The notes below the pieces were generated by a model that worked only from the letters and a program-made list of their open reading frames with translations, searched no databases and was not told the DNA's origin. DNA of 64,000 nt, taken from positions 1 to 64,000 of the forward strand of contig ONEX01000005.1 in assembly GCA_900316955.1 (NCBI GenBank), given 5' to 3'. A program made the translations under genes and the position numbers. Positions 23,426 through 32,290 of the stretch are shown here, piece after piece (within the stretch, counting starts at the first letter, position 1; every line of letters starts with the position of its first letter). This DNA is from an uncultured Bacteroidales bacterium. GTDB taxonomy: Bacteria; Bacteroidota; Bacteroidia; Bacteroidales; UBA932.

Positions 23426-24979
23426 ATGAAGAAACTCTATTTCCTGGCCCTTGCGGCCCTGCTGCTTGCCGCGTGCAAGACTGAGACAAAGGTCCCTGTG
23501 CTGACCATCGAAGGTGGTCAGGTCCAGGGCGTGACGACCGACATTCCGGGTGTCGTCGCGTATAAAGGCATCCCTTACGCCGCGCCGCCGATTGGCGACC
23601 TCCGCTGGAAGGAACCGCAGCCCGTCGTTCCGTGGGACGGCGTGATGCAGGCGGACCGCTTCGGCCATCCCGGCTACCAGGCCGTCCACTATCCCGGCGG
23701 CTATTTCACCGAGTGGGGCTATGGCGAGGAGGCCCAGTGCAGTGAGGACTGCCTGTACCTGAACGTCTGGACGACGGCCGCCGGCAAGCCCGGCGAGAAA
23801 CTTCCGGTCGCGTACTGGATCCATGGCGGCGGCTACCGCGAAGGCTGGGGCTCCGAGCCCGAGTTCGACGGTGAGGAATTCGCCAATCACGGCGTGGTGC
23901 TCGTGTCCATCAACTACCGCCTCGGCGTCTTCGGCTTCCTGGCCCATCCCGAGCTGGCGGCCGAGAGCCCGCACGGCGTGTCCGGCAACTACGGTGTCCT
24001 GGACATGATCCAGGGCCTGAAGTGGGTCAAGCAGAACATCGCCCAGTTCGGCGGCGATCCTGACAACGTGATGATCTTCGGCCAGAGCGCCGGCGGCGGC
24101 GCCGTCCGCACCCTGGTCGAGTCCCCGCTTGCCCGCGGCCTGTTCAACAAGGCGGTCATCATGAGCGCCGGCGGCATGGGCGGCATGGGCGGCGGCCGTC
24201 GTCCGGCTGCGCCTACGGCTCCGGCGAACGCCCGTCCTGCGGCGGCTCCCGCCTTCGCCGCACCGACCCTGGAGAGCATCCAGAACGCCAACAAGGAGAT
24301 CCTCGACTGGGCCGGCCTGACCGACCTGCAGAAGATGCGTGCGGCCGGCACCGAGACCATCTACGCCCTCAGCACCATCTACGCCGGCGCCAACGGCGCG
24401 GCCTCCAACGGCGGTTTCGGCCGCGGTCCCGCGCTCACCGGCGCTCCGATCGTGGACGGCTACGTCTCCCTGAAGTCCTTCGACGAGGCGGCCATGGACG
24501 GCTCCCTGGCGGATGTCCCGTACATGATGGGCTTCACCAAGGACGACATGGGCAACATGACCGAAGGTATCGCGAACTTCGCGCTGAACCGCCAGGAGAA
24601 GGGCGGCAAGTGCTACGCCTACCAGTTCGCCCGTCCGCTCCCGGACGACGGCAGCCAGAAGGTGTATGTCCTGAAGGGCGCCTTCCACTCCTCCGACCTC
24701 TGGTACGTGTTCAAGTCCCTGAAGCACTGCTGGCGTCCCTGGACGCAGGGTGACTGGGATCTCGCCGAGAAGGAAGTGACCTATTGGGCCAACTTCTGCA
24801 AGTACGGCGACCCGAACGGCCCGGACGGCGGTGAATGGACCCCTTACACCAAGGAGAACCCGAAGTTCATGATCTTCAAGCTGGACGATGCCGACAACGA
24901 GGCCTCCGCGATGGGCGATCCCGTCCTGGGCGAGCGCTTCAACTGGCCCCCGCAGCCTCCGAAGGAGGACGCGAAGTAA
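23426..24979 (+). CDS. type-B carboxylesterase lipoprotein
   Basis: A 517-aa alpha/beta-hydrolase of the carboxylesterase/para-nitrobenzyl esterase family with a lipoprotein signal (LLLAAC). Motifs are GIPYAAPPIGDLRW, EDCLYLNVWT, the oxyanion hole HGGGYREG and the nucleophile elbow GQSAGGGA with Ser221; the catalytic His is likely in KGAFHSSDLWYVF. A Gly/Met- and Ala/Pro-rich stretch (about residues 250-282) after the Ser loop is unusual. It probably cleaves acyl esters on glycans or aromatics, but the substrate is unknown. It stands alone and converges on the next gene. Confidence 0.92.
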   Translation: MKKLYFLALAALLLAACKTETKVPVLTIEGGQVQGVTTDIPGVVAYKGIPYAAPPIGDLRWKEPQPVVPWDGVMQADRFGHPGYQAVHYPGGYFTEWGYGEEAQCSEDCLYLNVWTTAAGKPGEKLPVAYWIHGGGYREGWGSEPEFDGEEFANHGVVLVSINYRLGVFGFLAHPELAAESPHGVSGNYGVLDMIQGLKWVKQNIAQFGGDPDNVMIFGQSAGGGAVRTLVESPLARGLFNKAVIMSAGGMGGMGGGRRPAAPTAPANARPAAAPAFAAPTLESIQNANKEILDWAGLTDLQKMRAAGTETIYALSTIYAGANGAASNGGFGRGPALTGAPIVDGYVSLKSFDEAAMDGSLADVPYMMGFTKDDMGNMTEGIANFALNRQEKGGKCYAYQFARPLPDDGSQKVYVLKGAFHSSDLWYVFKSLKHCWRPWTQGDWDLAEKEVTYWANFCKYGDPNGPDGGEWTPYTKENPKFMIFKLDDADNEASAMGDPVLGERFNWPPQPPKEDAK

Positions 24980-24982
24980 GCG

Positions 24983-27913
24983 TCAGACTTTCATGAACGC
25001 GCGGCCGCTGCGGCCATCGATGCAGATCTTGAGAGGCTCGTCCAGGCGGATGAGCCTCCAGTATTTTGTCTCCTCGGCGGCGGGGAGGGCGTCCAGCATG
25101 GACGTGTCGAACTCGTCCTCGCGGCGGGCGAACGGGTCCACATGGACGAAGCCCACGTTGAAAGAGGTGAGGTTCTGGAAGAAGTGCGTGCCCTGGCTCG
25201 GGTCGATGCGGAATTCCGGCAGGACGCACTCCACGAGGGCTTTCACCTCCGAGATGTCGCTCCATTTGACCGGGATGCCCAGGGACGGGATGCTGGTGCC
25301 CCAGCGGCCGTAGCCGATGAGGACGTAGCCGCGGCCTTCCTCCCGCATCCGGTTGTTGATGGCGGCGATCTCGTCGGCCATCGCCTTGGTCTCCATCTTG
25401 TCGAAGCGCTCCTTCGGGATATAGACGATGTCCTTCACGTCCGTCACCCAGCCGGTGCCGAGGGCGCTGCCGGAGCGGAGGAACGCGCCGCTGTCATCGA
25501 CCCCGTTCCAGTCCACTTCGGTGTCCAGGCTGTCGGACGAGATGGGGCGGATCTGCAGGACGTGGAAGGTGGCGGACCGGTCGGCGGGCTTGTCCAGGTT
25601 CGCGGCGAACTCGATCTCCACGCAGCATTTCATCTCCCGCTGGCCGATCTCGAGGAGCTCCTTCAGGATGTCCGCGAGCGGGAAGGTGTTGTAGCGGAGG
25701 ATATGGGCGAAGGTGACGAACTTGGGGCCGCGGGGGATGGGGGAGTCCACCATCCGCTGGTTCTCGTAGTCGAAGGTGGAGACGACCTTCTGCAGGTTCC
25801 GGAAGTCCTTGCAGTCGCTGATGCGGAGGCGCGCGAGGTTCACGGCGTCATCGACGGAGGTCTTGAAGGTCTCGGGCTTGAGGTTGAGGCCGTACATGTA
25901 CTTCTGGGTCTCCTGCATCGTCAGTTCCGGGGTGGAGGTCTGGATCACGTGGCCGGGGTAGGCGGGGGAGAAGCGGAGCGTCTGCTCGCCGTCCACGACC
26001 GCCTTTCCGAGGCCGAAGGCCAGGCGGACGATGCCCTCCTCGGGTTTCTCGTGGCCCACGGGATAGAAGTTCAGCGACCGGGCGACGCCGGAAAGCGTCG
26101 GGAACCACAGGCCGTGGTCCTCGCTGCCGCACACTTCCTGCAGGACGATGGCCATCTTCTCCTCGGAGATCATGTTGCCGGTGGCCAGGATATAGCTTCG
26201 GGCGGAGGCGTAATAGACGGATGCGTACACGCTCTTGATGGCCTTGGAGATGAGCCGCAGCTCCTGGTCCTCGTTTTCCGTGGCCGGGACCATGCAGGTG
26301 GAATAGACACCGGCGAACGGCTGGTAGTAAGAGTCTTCCAGCTTGGAGGACGAGCGGATGGCGAGCGGCTTGCGGACGTGGCGGATGAAGATGCGGAGGG
26401 CTTCCGTCAGGTCCTGGGGCAGGGTGGAAGCGACGAATTCCGAGAGGATTTCCTCGTCGGAAAGGTCCGCGTTGATCACGTACTGTAGGCCGTTCTCGAG
26501 GATGAACCGGTCGAAGAAAGTCGTCGTGATGACCAGGGTGCGGGGAACCAGCACGCGGACGCCTTCCCACTTGTCGTACAGGTCGTAGCGCTGGAGCATC
26601 TGGTTCAGGAAGGCGAGGCCGCGGGCCTTGCCGCCCAGCGAGCCGTCGCCCAGGCGGGCGAAGCGGATGGCGTCGTTGTAGCGTTCGGGCTCGAAGCGGG
26701 CCACCACGCCGAGGCCCTGCGCCATGCGGTAGCGCCGGATGGAGCGGATCGTCGTCTCCCGGCGTTCCGCCGAGTTGTCGAAATGACTCTTCTTGACCCG
26801 GTTGCCGACCTCGAACAGGCCGCGGGCCAGCAGCCAGCGGGAGATGTAGTTCTTGGAGGCCAGGCGGTCGAGGTCCTCGTCCGAAATGGTGGCGAGGATG
26901 CGCTCGGCCCCGTACAAGTCGCTGGCGCGGGCAGTCTCCTCGCCGGTCACGGGATCGGTGACGACGAAGTCGCCGAAACCGAATTCCCGGCCGATGAATT
27001 CCGCCAGGTCGTGGTTGAGGGTCTTGGAGCGCTTGATGAGGAAGCCGGCCTGCAGGGACTTGGCCACCGGCCGCATGCTCTCCTGCGAGGACTGCATCAG
27101 GATGGGCATCTTGGGGTCGTCCTTGCGGATCATCCGGCACAGGTCGATGCCCGCGTCCAGCTTCTCCTGCGAGGGCTTGTCGCCCCGGTGCAGGACGAAG
27201 CCGATGTCGGAGATGACGCCCAGCATGTTGCTCTTGTACTTCTCGTACATGGCCACGGCGTCGTCGTAGTTCGTGGCCATCAGGATCTTCGGCCGGGCCC
27301 GCTTGCGGAGGCTCTGCTGGCTCTCGTTGAGGGCGTCCCGGATGGCTTCGCTGTTCTGCAGGAGGATGAGGCGGTACAGTTCGGGAAGGTAGATGGAGTA
27401 GAAGCGGACCGAGTCCTCCACCAGGAGGATGCACTGCACGCCGTTCTCCAGGATGTCCACGGGCGCGTTCCGGCTGTCCTCCAGGAGCTTGATGATCGCG
27501 ATGATCAGGTCCGTGGAGTTGTTCCAGCAGAAGATGCCGTCGAAATGGCTCAGGTCGTGACTCTCCATCTTCTTGTAGATCTCCTTCGCGAAGGCGGTCA
27601 GGAGGACGACGGAGGTGTCCGGGTCGATGGCCTTGACGCGCTGGGAGAAGTCGAACACATCCACCTCGCCCACGTTGTACATCGTGATGACCAGGTCGTA
27701 CTGCGCCCCTTTCTCCATCATTTCCAGCGCTTCTACGGTGGATTCCGCCCGCTCGAAGACCGGCGGGTTGGAAAGGTTCAGCTCGGAGTATTCGGCGGTG
27801 ATCCGGGGCTCGATGCGTCCGTCCTCTTCGAGGGCGAACTTGTCGTAGTTGTTGCACACGAGCAGGATCCGGCGGATCCGCCGGGCCATCAGGGGAGAAG
27901 CCGTTTCAGTCAT
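24983..27913 (-). CDS. PEP/pyruvate-binding (PPDK N-domain) protein with two receiver-like domains
   Basis: A 976-aa cytoplasmic protein started at the ATG 27913; an upstream GTG in frame is less likely. Residues 10-160 and about 205-335 resemble response-regulator receivers. The first lacks the phospho-acceptor Asp (ITMYN at that place), while the second keeps ISD and a later Lys (FLIKRS). Residues about 400-950 match the ATP-binding domain of PEP synthase/PPDK (GGKARGLAFLNQM, IRSSSKLEDSYYQPFAG). The swivelling phosphohistidine domain and the PEP TIM barrel are missing, so it cannot be a full PEP synthase. A regulatory or phosphotransfer role is inference. Confidence 0.85.
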   Translation of the reverse strand: MTETASPLMARRIRRILLVCNNYDKFALEEDGRIEPRITAEYSELNLSNPPVFERAESTVEALEMMEKGAQYDLVITMYNVGEVDVFDFSQRVKAIDPDTSVVLLTAFAKEIYKKMESHDLSHFDGIFCWNNSTDLIIAIIKLLEDSRNAPVDILENGVQCILLVEDSVRFYSIYLPELYRLILLQNSEAIRDALNESQQSLRKRARPKILMATNYDDAVAMYEKYKSNMLGVISDIGFVLHRGDKPSQEKLDAGIDLCRMIRKDDPKMPILMQSSQESMRPVAKSLQAGFLIKRSKTLNHDLAEFIGREFGFGDFVVTDPVTGEETARASDLYGAERILATISDEDLDRLASKNYISRWLLARGLFEVGNRVKKSHFDNSAERRETTIRSIRRYRMAQGLGVVARFEPERYNDAIRFARLGDGSLGGKARGLAFLNQMLQRYDLYDKWEGVRVLVPRTLVITTTFFDRFILENGLQYVINADLSDEEILSEFVASTLPQDLTEALRIFIRHVRKPLAIRSSSKLEDSYYQPFAGVYSTCMVPATENEDQELRLISKAIKSVYASVYYASARSYILATGNMISEEKMAIVLQEVCGSEDHGLWFPTLSGVARSLNFYPVGHEKPEEGIVRLAFGLGKAVVDGEQTLRFSPAYPGHVIQTSTPELTMQETQKYMYGLNLKPETFKTSVDDAVNLARLRISDCKDFRNLQKVVSTFDYENQRMVDSPIPRGPKFVTFAHILRYNTFPLADILKELLEIGQREMKCCVEIEFAANLDKPADRSATFHVLQIRPISSDSLDTEVDWNGVDDSGAFLRSGSALGTGWVTDVKDIVYIPKERFDKMETKAMADEIAAINNRMREEGRGYVLIGYGRWGTSIPSLGIPVKWSDISEVKALVECVLPEFRIDPSQGTHFFQNLTSFNVGFVHVDPFARREDEFDTSMLDALPAAEETKYWRLIRLDEPLKICIDGRSGRAFMKV

Positions 27914-27933
27914 CTTTCGTCCGTTTAATCCCA

Positions 27934-27941
27934 CAAATATA
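27934..27941 (-). promoter_or_regulatory. promoter element of the PEP-binding gene
   Basis: Minus-strand TATATTTG, 20 bp before the ATG. It is back to back with a plus-strand promoter 12 bp away. Confidence 0.65.
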
Positions 27942-27953
27942 CGAAAAGATTCG

Positions 27954-27961
27954 TATCTTTG
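27954..27961 (+). promoter_or_regulatory. promoter element of the first DUF4230 gene, nearly leaderless
   Basis: TATCTTTG ends 5 bp before the ATG at 27967. The divergent promoter starts 12 bp to the left, so the two must compete for polymerase. Confidence 0.65.
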
Positions 27962-27966
27962 CCCAG

Positions 27967-28536
27967 ATGCGTCCGCTCCTCCATACCGTTCCGCTGCTGC
28001 TCGCCGTCGTCCTGGCTGTGTCCGGATGCCACGGCCGCGCGGACGTGGAGGACATCGTGCAGCGGGAAATCGAGGCCATCACCGCGATGAAGCAGCTCAG
28101 CCTGGTCGAATACCGGGTGAGCAAGATCGTGAAGGCTGACGACGAAGGCGCCTGGTACAAGATCGGGGACCGGAAGATCCTCCTCAGCTGCACGGCCTAC
28201 CTGAAGGCCGGCATCGACCTGGCCACTTTCGGTCCGGACGATGTGGGCATCGACTGGACCGGCAAGCGTGTGTCCGTCACGATTCCCCATGCCACCCTTC
28301 TTTCGCTGGATATGCCGGCCTCGGAAATCCGGGAGGAATATGACCACGTGACGATGTTCCGCCAGTCCTTCACCGCGGAGGAGCGCAACGCCCTGCTCCG
28401 CCAGGGCGAAAAGCAGATCCGCCGCAGCGTCCCTTCCCTCGGCATCCTGGAGAAGGCCGATGAGAACGCCCGCCGCTTCTTCGAATCGGTGTTCCAGAAA
28501 ATGGGGTTTGAAACCGTCGAAGTGGCATTCAAGTAG
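27967..28536 (+). CDS. DUF4230 lipoprotein (pair A)
   Basis: A 189-aa exported lipoprotein (VSGC) of the DUF4230 family. The core LVEYRVSKIVKADDEGAWYK, GDRKILLSCTAYLKAGIDL and the late ARRFFESVFQKMGF are shared almost segment by segment with the gene at 29914-30519, so the two are paralogues. The function is unknown. It is followed 8 bp later by a membrane-anchored DUF4230 gene. Confidence 0.85.
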   Translation: MRPLLHTVPLLLAVVLAVSGCHGRADVEDIVQREIEAITAMKQLSLVEYRVSKIVKADDEGAWYKIGDRKILLSCTAYLKAGIDLATFGPDDVGIDWTGKRVSVTIPHATLLSLDMPASEIREEYDHVTMFRQSFTAEERNALLRQGEKQIRRSVPSLGILEKADENARRFFESVFQKMGFETVEVAFK

Positions 28537-28544
28537 GAGGGCCC

Positions 28545-29198
28545 ATGGAGAAGAAAATCATCGTCAAGATCACTCCGGCGGCCGTTTTGCTGGTCGTCCT
28601 CCTACTCGTGGGCGCCTTCCTGCTGCACCGGGGCGTCCGGCAGGAGAAGCGTCCCCTCACCATCGACGACACGCCCGTCATCGTCTCGAAAATCCGCTCG
28701 CTCGGCGAGCTGACTACGGCTTGCTATTACGACGAGATGGTCCTTTCCCGGACCAAGGAGAACGCCTTCTCGTCCTCCGCCCTGGGCTCCCTGGCCGAAG
28801 GGCTCGGCAAGGACGTGGACGACCACCTCGTCCTCATCGCGAAGGGAACGGTCCGCGCGGGACTGGACCTGATGGACATGAGCGAGGAGGACGTCCGTTT
28901 CGTGGGCGACACAGCCTATATCCGCCTCCCCGCTCCGCAGTATCTGGACGTGATCGTGAATCCCTCCGATTTCGAGGTGTTCGCCGAAACCGGGAAATGG
29001 ACGCACGAGGAGATTACCGGCCTGCAGGAAACGGCCCGGACGCGGCTCCTGATGGGCGCGGACCACTATGGGCTCAAATCAAGGGCCTATGCCGGGGCGA
29101 TGGATGCCGTGACCGAACTGCTCGTCGCGTCCGGCTACACGTACATCCGGTTCGATCACCCGGGCTCCTACATCCGGATGCCTATGCCTCGGGAGTGA
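28545..29198 (+). CDS. membrane-anchored DUF4230 protein (pair A)
   Basis: A 217-aa protein with one N-terminal transmembrane helix (about residues 8-28) and a DUF4230 domain (TIDDTPVIVSKIRSLGELTT, then GTVRAGLDLMDMSEEDVRF). It is paralogous to 29182-29904. Its 3' end overlaps that convergent gene by 17 bp. The function is unknown; with its lipoprotein partner it probably forms an envelope complex, which is inference. Confidence 0.85.
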   Translation: MEKKIIVKITPAAVLLVVLLLVGAFLLHRGVRQEKRPLTIDDTPVIVSKIRSLGELTTACYYDEMVLSRTKENAFSSSALGSLAEGLGKDVDDHLVLIAKGTVRAGLDLMDMSEEDVRFVGDTAYIRLPAPQYLDVIVNPSDFEVFAETGKWTHEEITGLQETARTRLLMGADHYGLKSRAYAGAMDAVTELLVASGYTYIRFDHPGSYIRMPMPRE

Positions 29199-29904
29199 CG
29201 TTCTCGTCCTCGGTTGTCGTCCCGGTTTCGGGGTCCGGAAGGTTGATGGGCCCGGACGGGGTGTGCGTGACGAAGACGTGTTTGTAGCCGCAGGCAGTGA
29301 GGAACTCCGTAACGATGTCCTCCGCGCCCTGGCTGGCTTTCTCCATCGCCTTGGAAGCCTTCGCCCGGTTCAGCAGGGTGTCTTTGACCGGTTCCAGCAC
29401 TTCCTGGAACTGCTCGAAGGCCCATTTCTTGTTCCTCGACGTGGTCTCGGAATAGATGTCGGTGTCGGTCGGGTTCATGATGACATGCAGGCATTCCACA
29501 GGCGGGAGGGTGATCCGGATCGTCGTGTCTCCCTCTACTTGGATATCCTCGTCGCGCAACTGGGCCAGGTCCACACCGATGCGGACATGGGCCTTCTGGA
29601 TAATCACGATTTCGCCCGTGTGACCGTCATTCGTGTTGACGAGCTCTTGCTTGTTGCGCTTGATGATCATCTCGTCATAGAAGCTGGCAGTCACGAGCTT
29701 GCCCACGGCCCGGACGTCCTGGATGGTCATCGGCGTGTTCTCGATGGTGATGGCGGGTTTCTGCCGCTTGAAGGAGAACAGGGAACCGGCGAAGATGCCG
29801 CCTCCGGCTGAATAGAGGAGAAGGGCCACCGCAACGACGGCCAGGAGAACCTTGAGGAATAGGTTGATGATGAAATTCACCGTGTTCTGCGTCTTGTTTT
29901 CCAT
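29182..29904 (-). CDS. membrane-anchored DUF4230 protein (pair B)
   Basis: A 240-aa protein with an N-terminal helix (about 14-35) and a DUF4230 domain (TIENTPMTIQDVRAVGKLVT, AHVRIGVDLAQLRDEDIQVE). It follows the pair B lipoprotein gene by 9 bp. The C-terminal tail is Thr/Glu-rich and lies in the overlap with the convergent pair A gene. Confidence 0.85.
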   Translation of the reverse strand: MENKTQNTVNFIINLFLKVLLAVVAVALLLYSAGGGIFAGSLFSFKRQKPAITIENTPMTIQDVRAVGKLVTASFYDEMIIKRNKQELVNTNDGHTGEIVIIQKAHVRIGVDLAQLRDEDIQVEGDTTIRITLPPVECLHVIMNPTDTDIYSETTSRNKKWAFEQFQEVLEPVKDTLLNRAKASKAMEKASQGAEDIVTEFLTACGYKHVFVTHTPSGPINLPDPETGTTTEDENVTPEA

Positions 29905-29913
29905 GGCATCCTC

Positions 29914-30519
29914 CTATTTTTGGACGGGTTGTTTGAAGGAGATGTAAACGCTGGCGAACCCGAGATGCTTCAGCGCGGGTTCGAAGAACAGTCGGGCGTT
30001 CTGCTTCGCCTCGTCGATGAGGCCCAGGGCGGGAACGCAATCCAGGATCTGCTGTTCGCCCAGGCGGAGGATCTTGTTGATTTCCGCCATCTCGAAATCG
30101 TCGCGGAGTCCCGTGATTCTTTCGTCCGCCACCTCGACTTCCTGGAGGGGCATGTCCATGGACAGCAGGGTGGGGCAGGGAAGCGTGATGGAAATGGCCT
30201 GCCGTTCTTCATCGACGATCACGTCCGTCAGCGGGTTGAAATCGGTCAGGTCGATGCCTCCCTGCAGGTAGGCCTTGCAGGTGAGTAGCAGTTTCCGGTC
30301 ACCGATCGTGTACCAGGCGCCTTTGTCGGAGGCTTTGACGATCTTGTGGATTTCATACTCGACCAGTTCGAGCTGTCGCTCGGAACTGACCTGGTTGATG
30401 CACTGGAGGGCGGCATCCGTCAAGGACTTCCCCGCGTCCGGTGACGCGCAACCGGCCGCCGCCAGCAGGCCGATGCCGGCCGCCAGAAGCCATTTCAAAA
30501 GGGTTAAGTTCGTTTTCAT
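29914..30519 (-). CDS. DUF4230 lipoprotein (pair B)
   Basis: A 201-aa lipoprotein (AAAGC) paralogous to the pair A lipoprotein: LVEYEIHKIVKASDKGAWYT, GDRKLLLTCKAYLQGGIDL and a Phe-rich C-terminus. Only 27 bp without a promoter separate it from the DUF4861 gene upstream, so it probably sits at the end of the kduD-kduI transcript. The function is unknown. Confidence 0.85.
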   Translation of the reverse strand: MKTNLTLLKWLLAAGIGLLAAAGCASPDAGKSLTDAALQCINQVSSERQLELVEYEIHKIVKASDKGAWYTIGDRKLLLTCKAYLQGGIDLTDFNPLTDVIVDEERQAISITLPCPTLLSMDMPLQEVEVADERITGLRDDFEMAEINKILRLGEQQILDCVPALGLIDEAKQNARLFFEPALKHLGFASVYISFKQPVQK

Positions 30520-30546
30520 ATCAGGTGTGTTTTGTGTGTTGGCGGG

Positions 30547-31401
30547 CTATTGTTCCGTCACCAGCTGGAACCAGTCCTGGGCGGTCTTGATATCACCCTT
30601 GGACCAGCAGGATCCGAAGGAGTAGCGGACGGGCTGGCCGGAAGTGACGTACTTCCAGACGAGGAGATGGTTCCCGTCCTCGGAGAGGCTGGTGCCGTCG
30701 GCGTCAGGCATCACGACGGCGACGCCCAGCATTCCGTCCTCGGGTTCGAAGGTCTGGTCGGAGGCGTGCTCCCAGATGGCCACGCGGCCGGGCTGGACGA
30801 GCTGCTTGTCGACGGTCTCCAGCGCGGCGTGGATGTTCATGCCGGCGGCGATGGCGAGGGTTTCGGCGCCCTCGAAGGTATAGACGTCCTCCACGGCGCA
30901 GAAATAGGTGTCCGGGACCACGGTGACGGTCTTGTCCAGCGCGACCTTCACGCTGTCAGCGGCCTGCCACTGCGGGTAGTGGAGCGTAAAGACGACCTTC
31001 TTCGGGCTGTTCTCCACGATGTCCCAGGAGCGGTAGTTCGTGGCCGGATAGCAGAGTTTCCCGTCGATGAGCGGGGACGAGGCGCCGCCGCCCAGGGAGA
31101 CGGCCACCTTGTAGCAGTCCTTGCCGCCGTGGTCGTGGTGGTAGTATTCGTCGCTTTGGGTCTCGAAGCCCTTGTACCACTCGTCGGCGACGAGCTTGCC
31201 GGGCAGTTTCACCCAGATATCCAGGCCGGGGGAGGTTGGATTCCCCTCCAGCGCCTTGCCGTAGAAGCGGCCGGCGATGAGGTTGTTCTCGAAGACGAAG
31301 TCGTCGGACCGCTCGGGAACGAAGCGGGCCATCACTTTTTTATCCTGGGAGCAGGCGCACAGGGCGGCCAGCGCGAGGAGGACGATGAAAATGCGTTTCA
31401 T
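30547..31401 (-). CDS. DUF4861 family lipoprotein
   Basis: A 284-aa lipoprotein (ALCAC) that looks like a beta-sandwich. Segments FENNLIAGRFYGKALE, a His-rich DEYYHHDHGGKD and YRSWDIVENSPKKVVF are typical of DUF4861, a family often found with uronate-degradation genes. The His cluster may bind a metal or catalyse. It begins 1 bp after the kduI stop, so it is tightly coupled to uronate catabolism although it is exported. It may process unsaturated uronate products outside the inner membrane, which is inference. Confidence 0.8.
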   Translation of the reverse strand: MKRIFIVLLALAALCACSQDKKVMARFVPERSDDFVFENNLIAGRFYGKALEGNPTSPGLDIWVKLPGKLVADEWYKGFETQSDEYYHHDHGGKDCYKVAVSLGGGASSPLIDGKLCYPATNYRSWDIVENSPKKVVFTLHYPQWQAADSVKVALDKTVTVVPDTYFCAVEDVYTFEGAETLAIAAGMNIHAALETVDKQLVQPGRVAIWEHASDQTFEPEDGMLGVAVVMPDADGTSLSEDGNHLLVWKYVTSGQPVRYSFGSCWSKGDIKTAQDWFQLVTEQ

Positions 31402-31402
31402 A

Positions 31403-32248
31403 CTATTTGAGGTCCTTGGTGGCGCACCAGTCCATGTCGTTGTAGTCGTCGTTCTCGCCGCACATGCCCCAGATGAAGGTGTAGTTGCGGGTGGCGCAGG
31501 CGGAGTGGATGCTCCACTGCGGGGAGATGACGGCTTCCTCGTTGTGCATCCAGATGTGGCGCGTCTCCTGGGGCTCGCCCATGAAGTGGCACACGGCCGC
31601 GTCTTCCGGAAGCTCGAAGTAGAAGTAGACCTCCATGCGGCGGTCGTGGGTGTGGGCGGGCATCGTGTTCCAGGTGCTGCCCGGGGCGAGCTCGGTCATG
31701 CCCATCTGGAGCTGGCAGCAGGGGACCACTTCCTTCACGAGCAGACGGTTGATCGTGCGCTCGTTGCTCTCCTCCAGGGAACCGAGGTGCATCACGACGG
31801 CGTCCTTCTTGGAAACCTTCTTCACGCCGGTCTCCTTGTGAGCGGTGGCGGAGCAGAAGTAGAAGTGCGCGGGCTTCGCGGGGTCGAGGCTGCGGAAAGC
31901 GACGTGGCGGTTGCCGCGGCCGACGTAGATGGCCTCCTTGTAGGGAATCTCGTACTCCTCGTCACCGACTTTCACGACGCCGGTTCCGCCGACGTTGATG
32001 ATGCCGATCTCGCGGCGCTGGGTGAAATATTCGGCGCGGAGAACCTCCGGGGCCTCGAGGACGAGTTCCTCATCGACGGGGACGGCGCCGCCGGCGATGA
32101 TGCGGTCGAACATGGAATAGACCATGTTGATCTCGCCGGGAACCATGATGTTCTGCACGAGGTACTCCTTGCGGATGCGCTCGGTGTCGTAATGCTTCGC
32201 GTCCACGTTGCTGGACGCCTGACGGACGGTGCAATTCACTTTTGCCAT
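31403..32248 (-). CDS. kduI: 5-keto-4-deoxyuronate isomerase
   Basis: A 281-aa cytoplasmic KduI, full length. It converts 5-keto-4-deoxyuronate (from unsaturated galacturonate) to 2,5-diketo-3-deoxygluconate. The cupin metal ligands lie in the HTHDRRMEVYFYF and SIHSACATRNYTFIWG region. It sits between kduD (39-bp gap holding a REP-like repeat) and the DUF4861 gene. It feeds KduD and then KdgK/Eda, encoded nearby. Confidence 0.97.
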   Translation of the reverse strand: MAKVNCTVRQASSNVDAKHYDTERIRKEYLVQNIMVPGEINMVYSMFDRIIAGGAVPVDEELVLEAPEVLRAEYFTQRREIGIINVGGTGVVKVGDEEYEIPYKEAIYVGRGNRHVAFRSLDPAKPAHFYFCSATAHKETGVKKVSKKDAVVMHLGSLEESNERTINRLLVKEVVPCCQLQMGMTELAPGSTWNTMPAHTHDRRMEVYFYFELPEDAAVCHFMGEPQETRHIWMHNEEAVISPQWSIHSACATRNYTFIWGMCGENDDYNDMDWCATKDLK

Positions 32249-32261
32249 AAGTTTATTCTTT

Positions 32262-32290
32262 TGTCATTCCGAACGAAGTGAAGGAATCTA
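32262..32290 (-). repeat. REP-like element between kduD and kduI
   Basis: On the plus strand TGTCATTCCGAACGAAGTG continues into AAGGAATCTA (29 bp). It shares length and most bases with 40245-40273 and resembles 62748-62775. It overlaps the kduD stop region. Confidence 0.7.
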
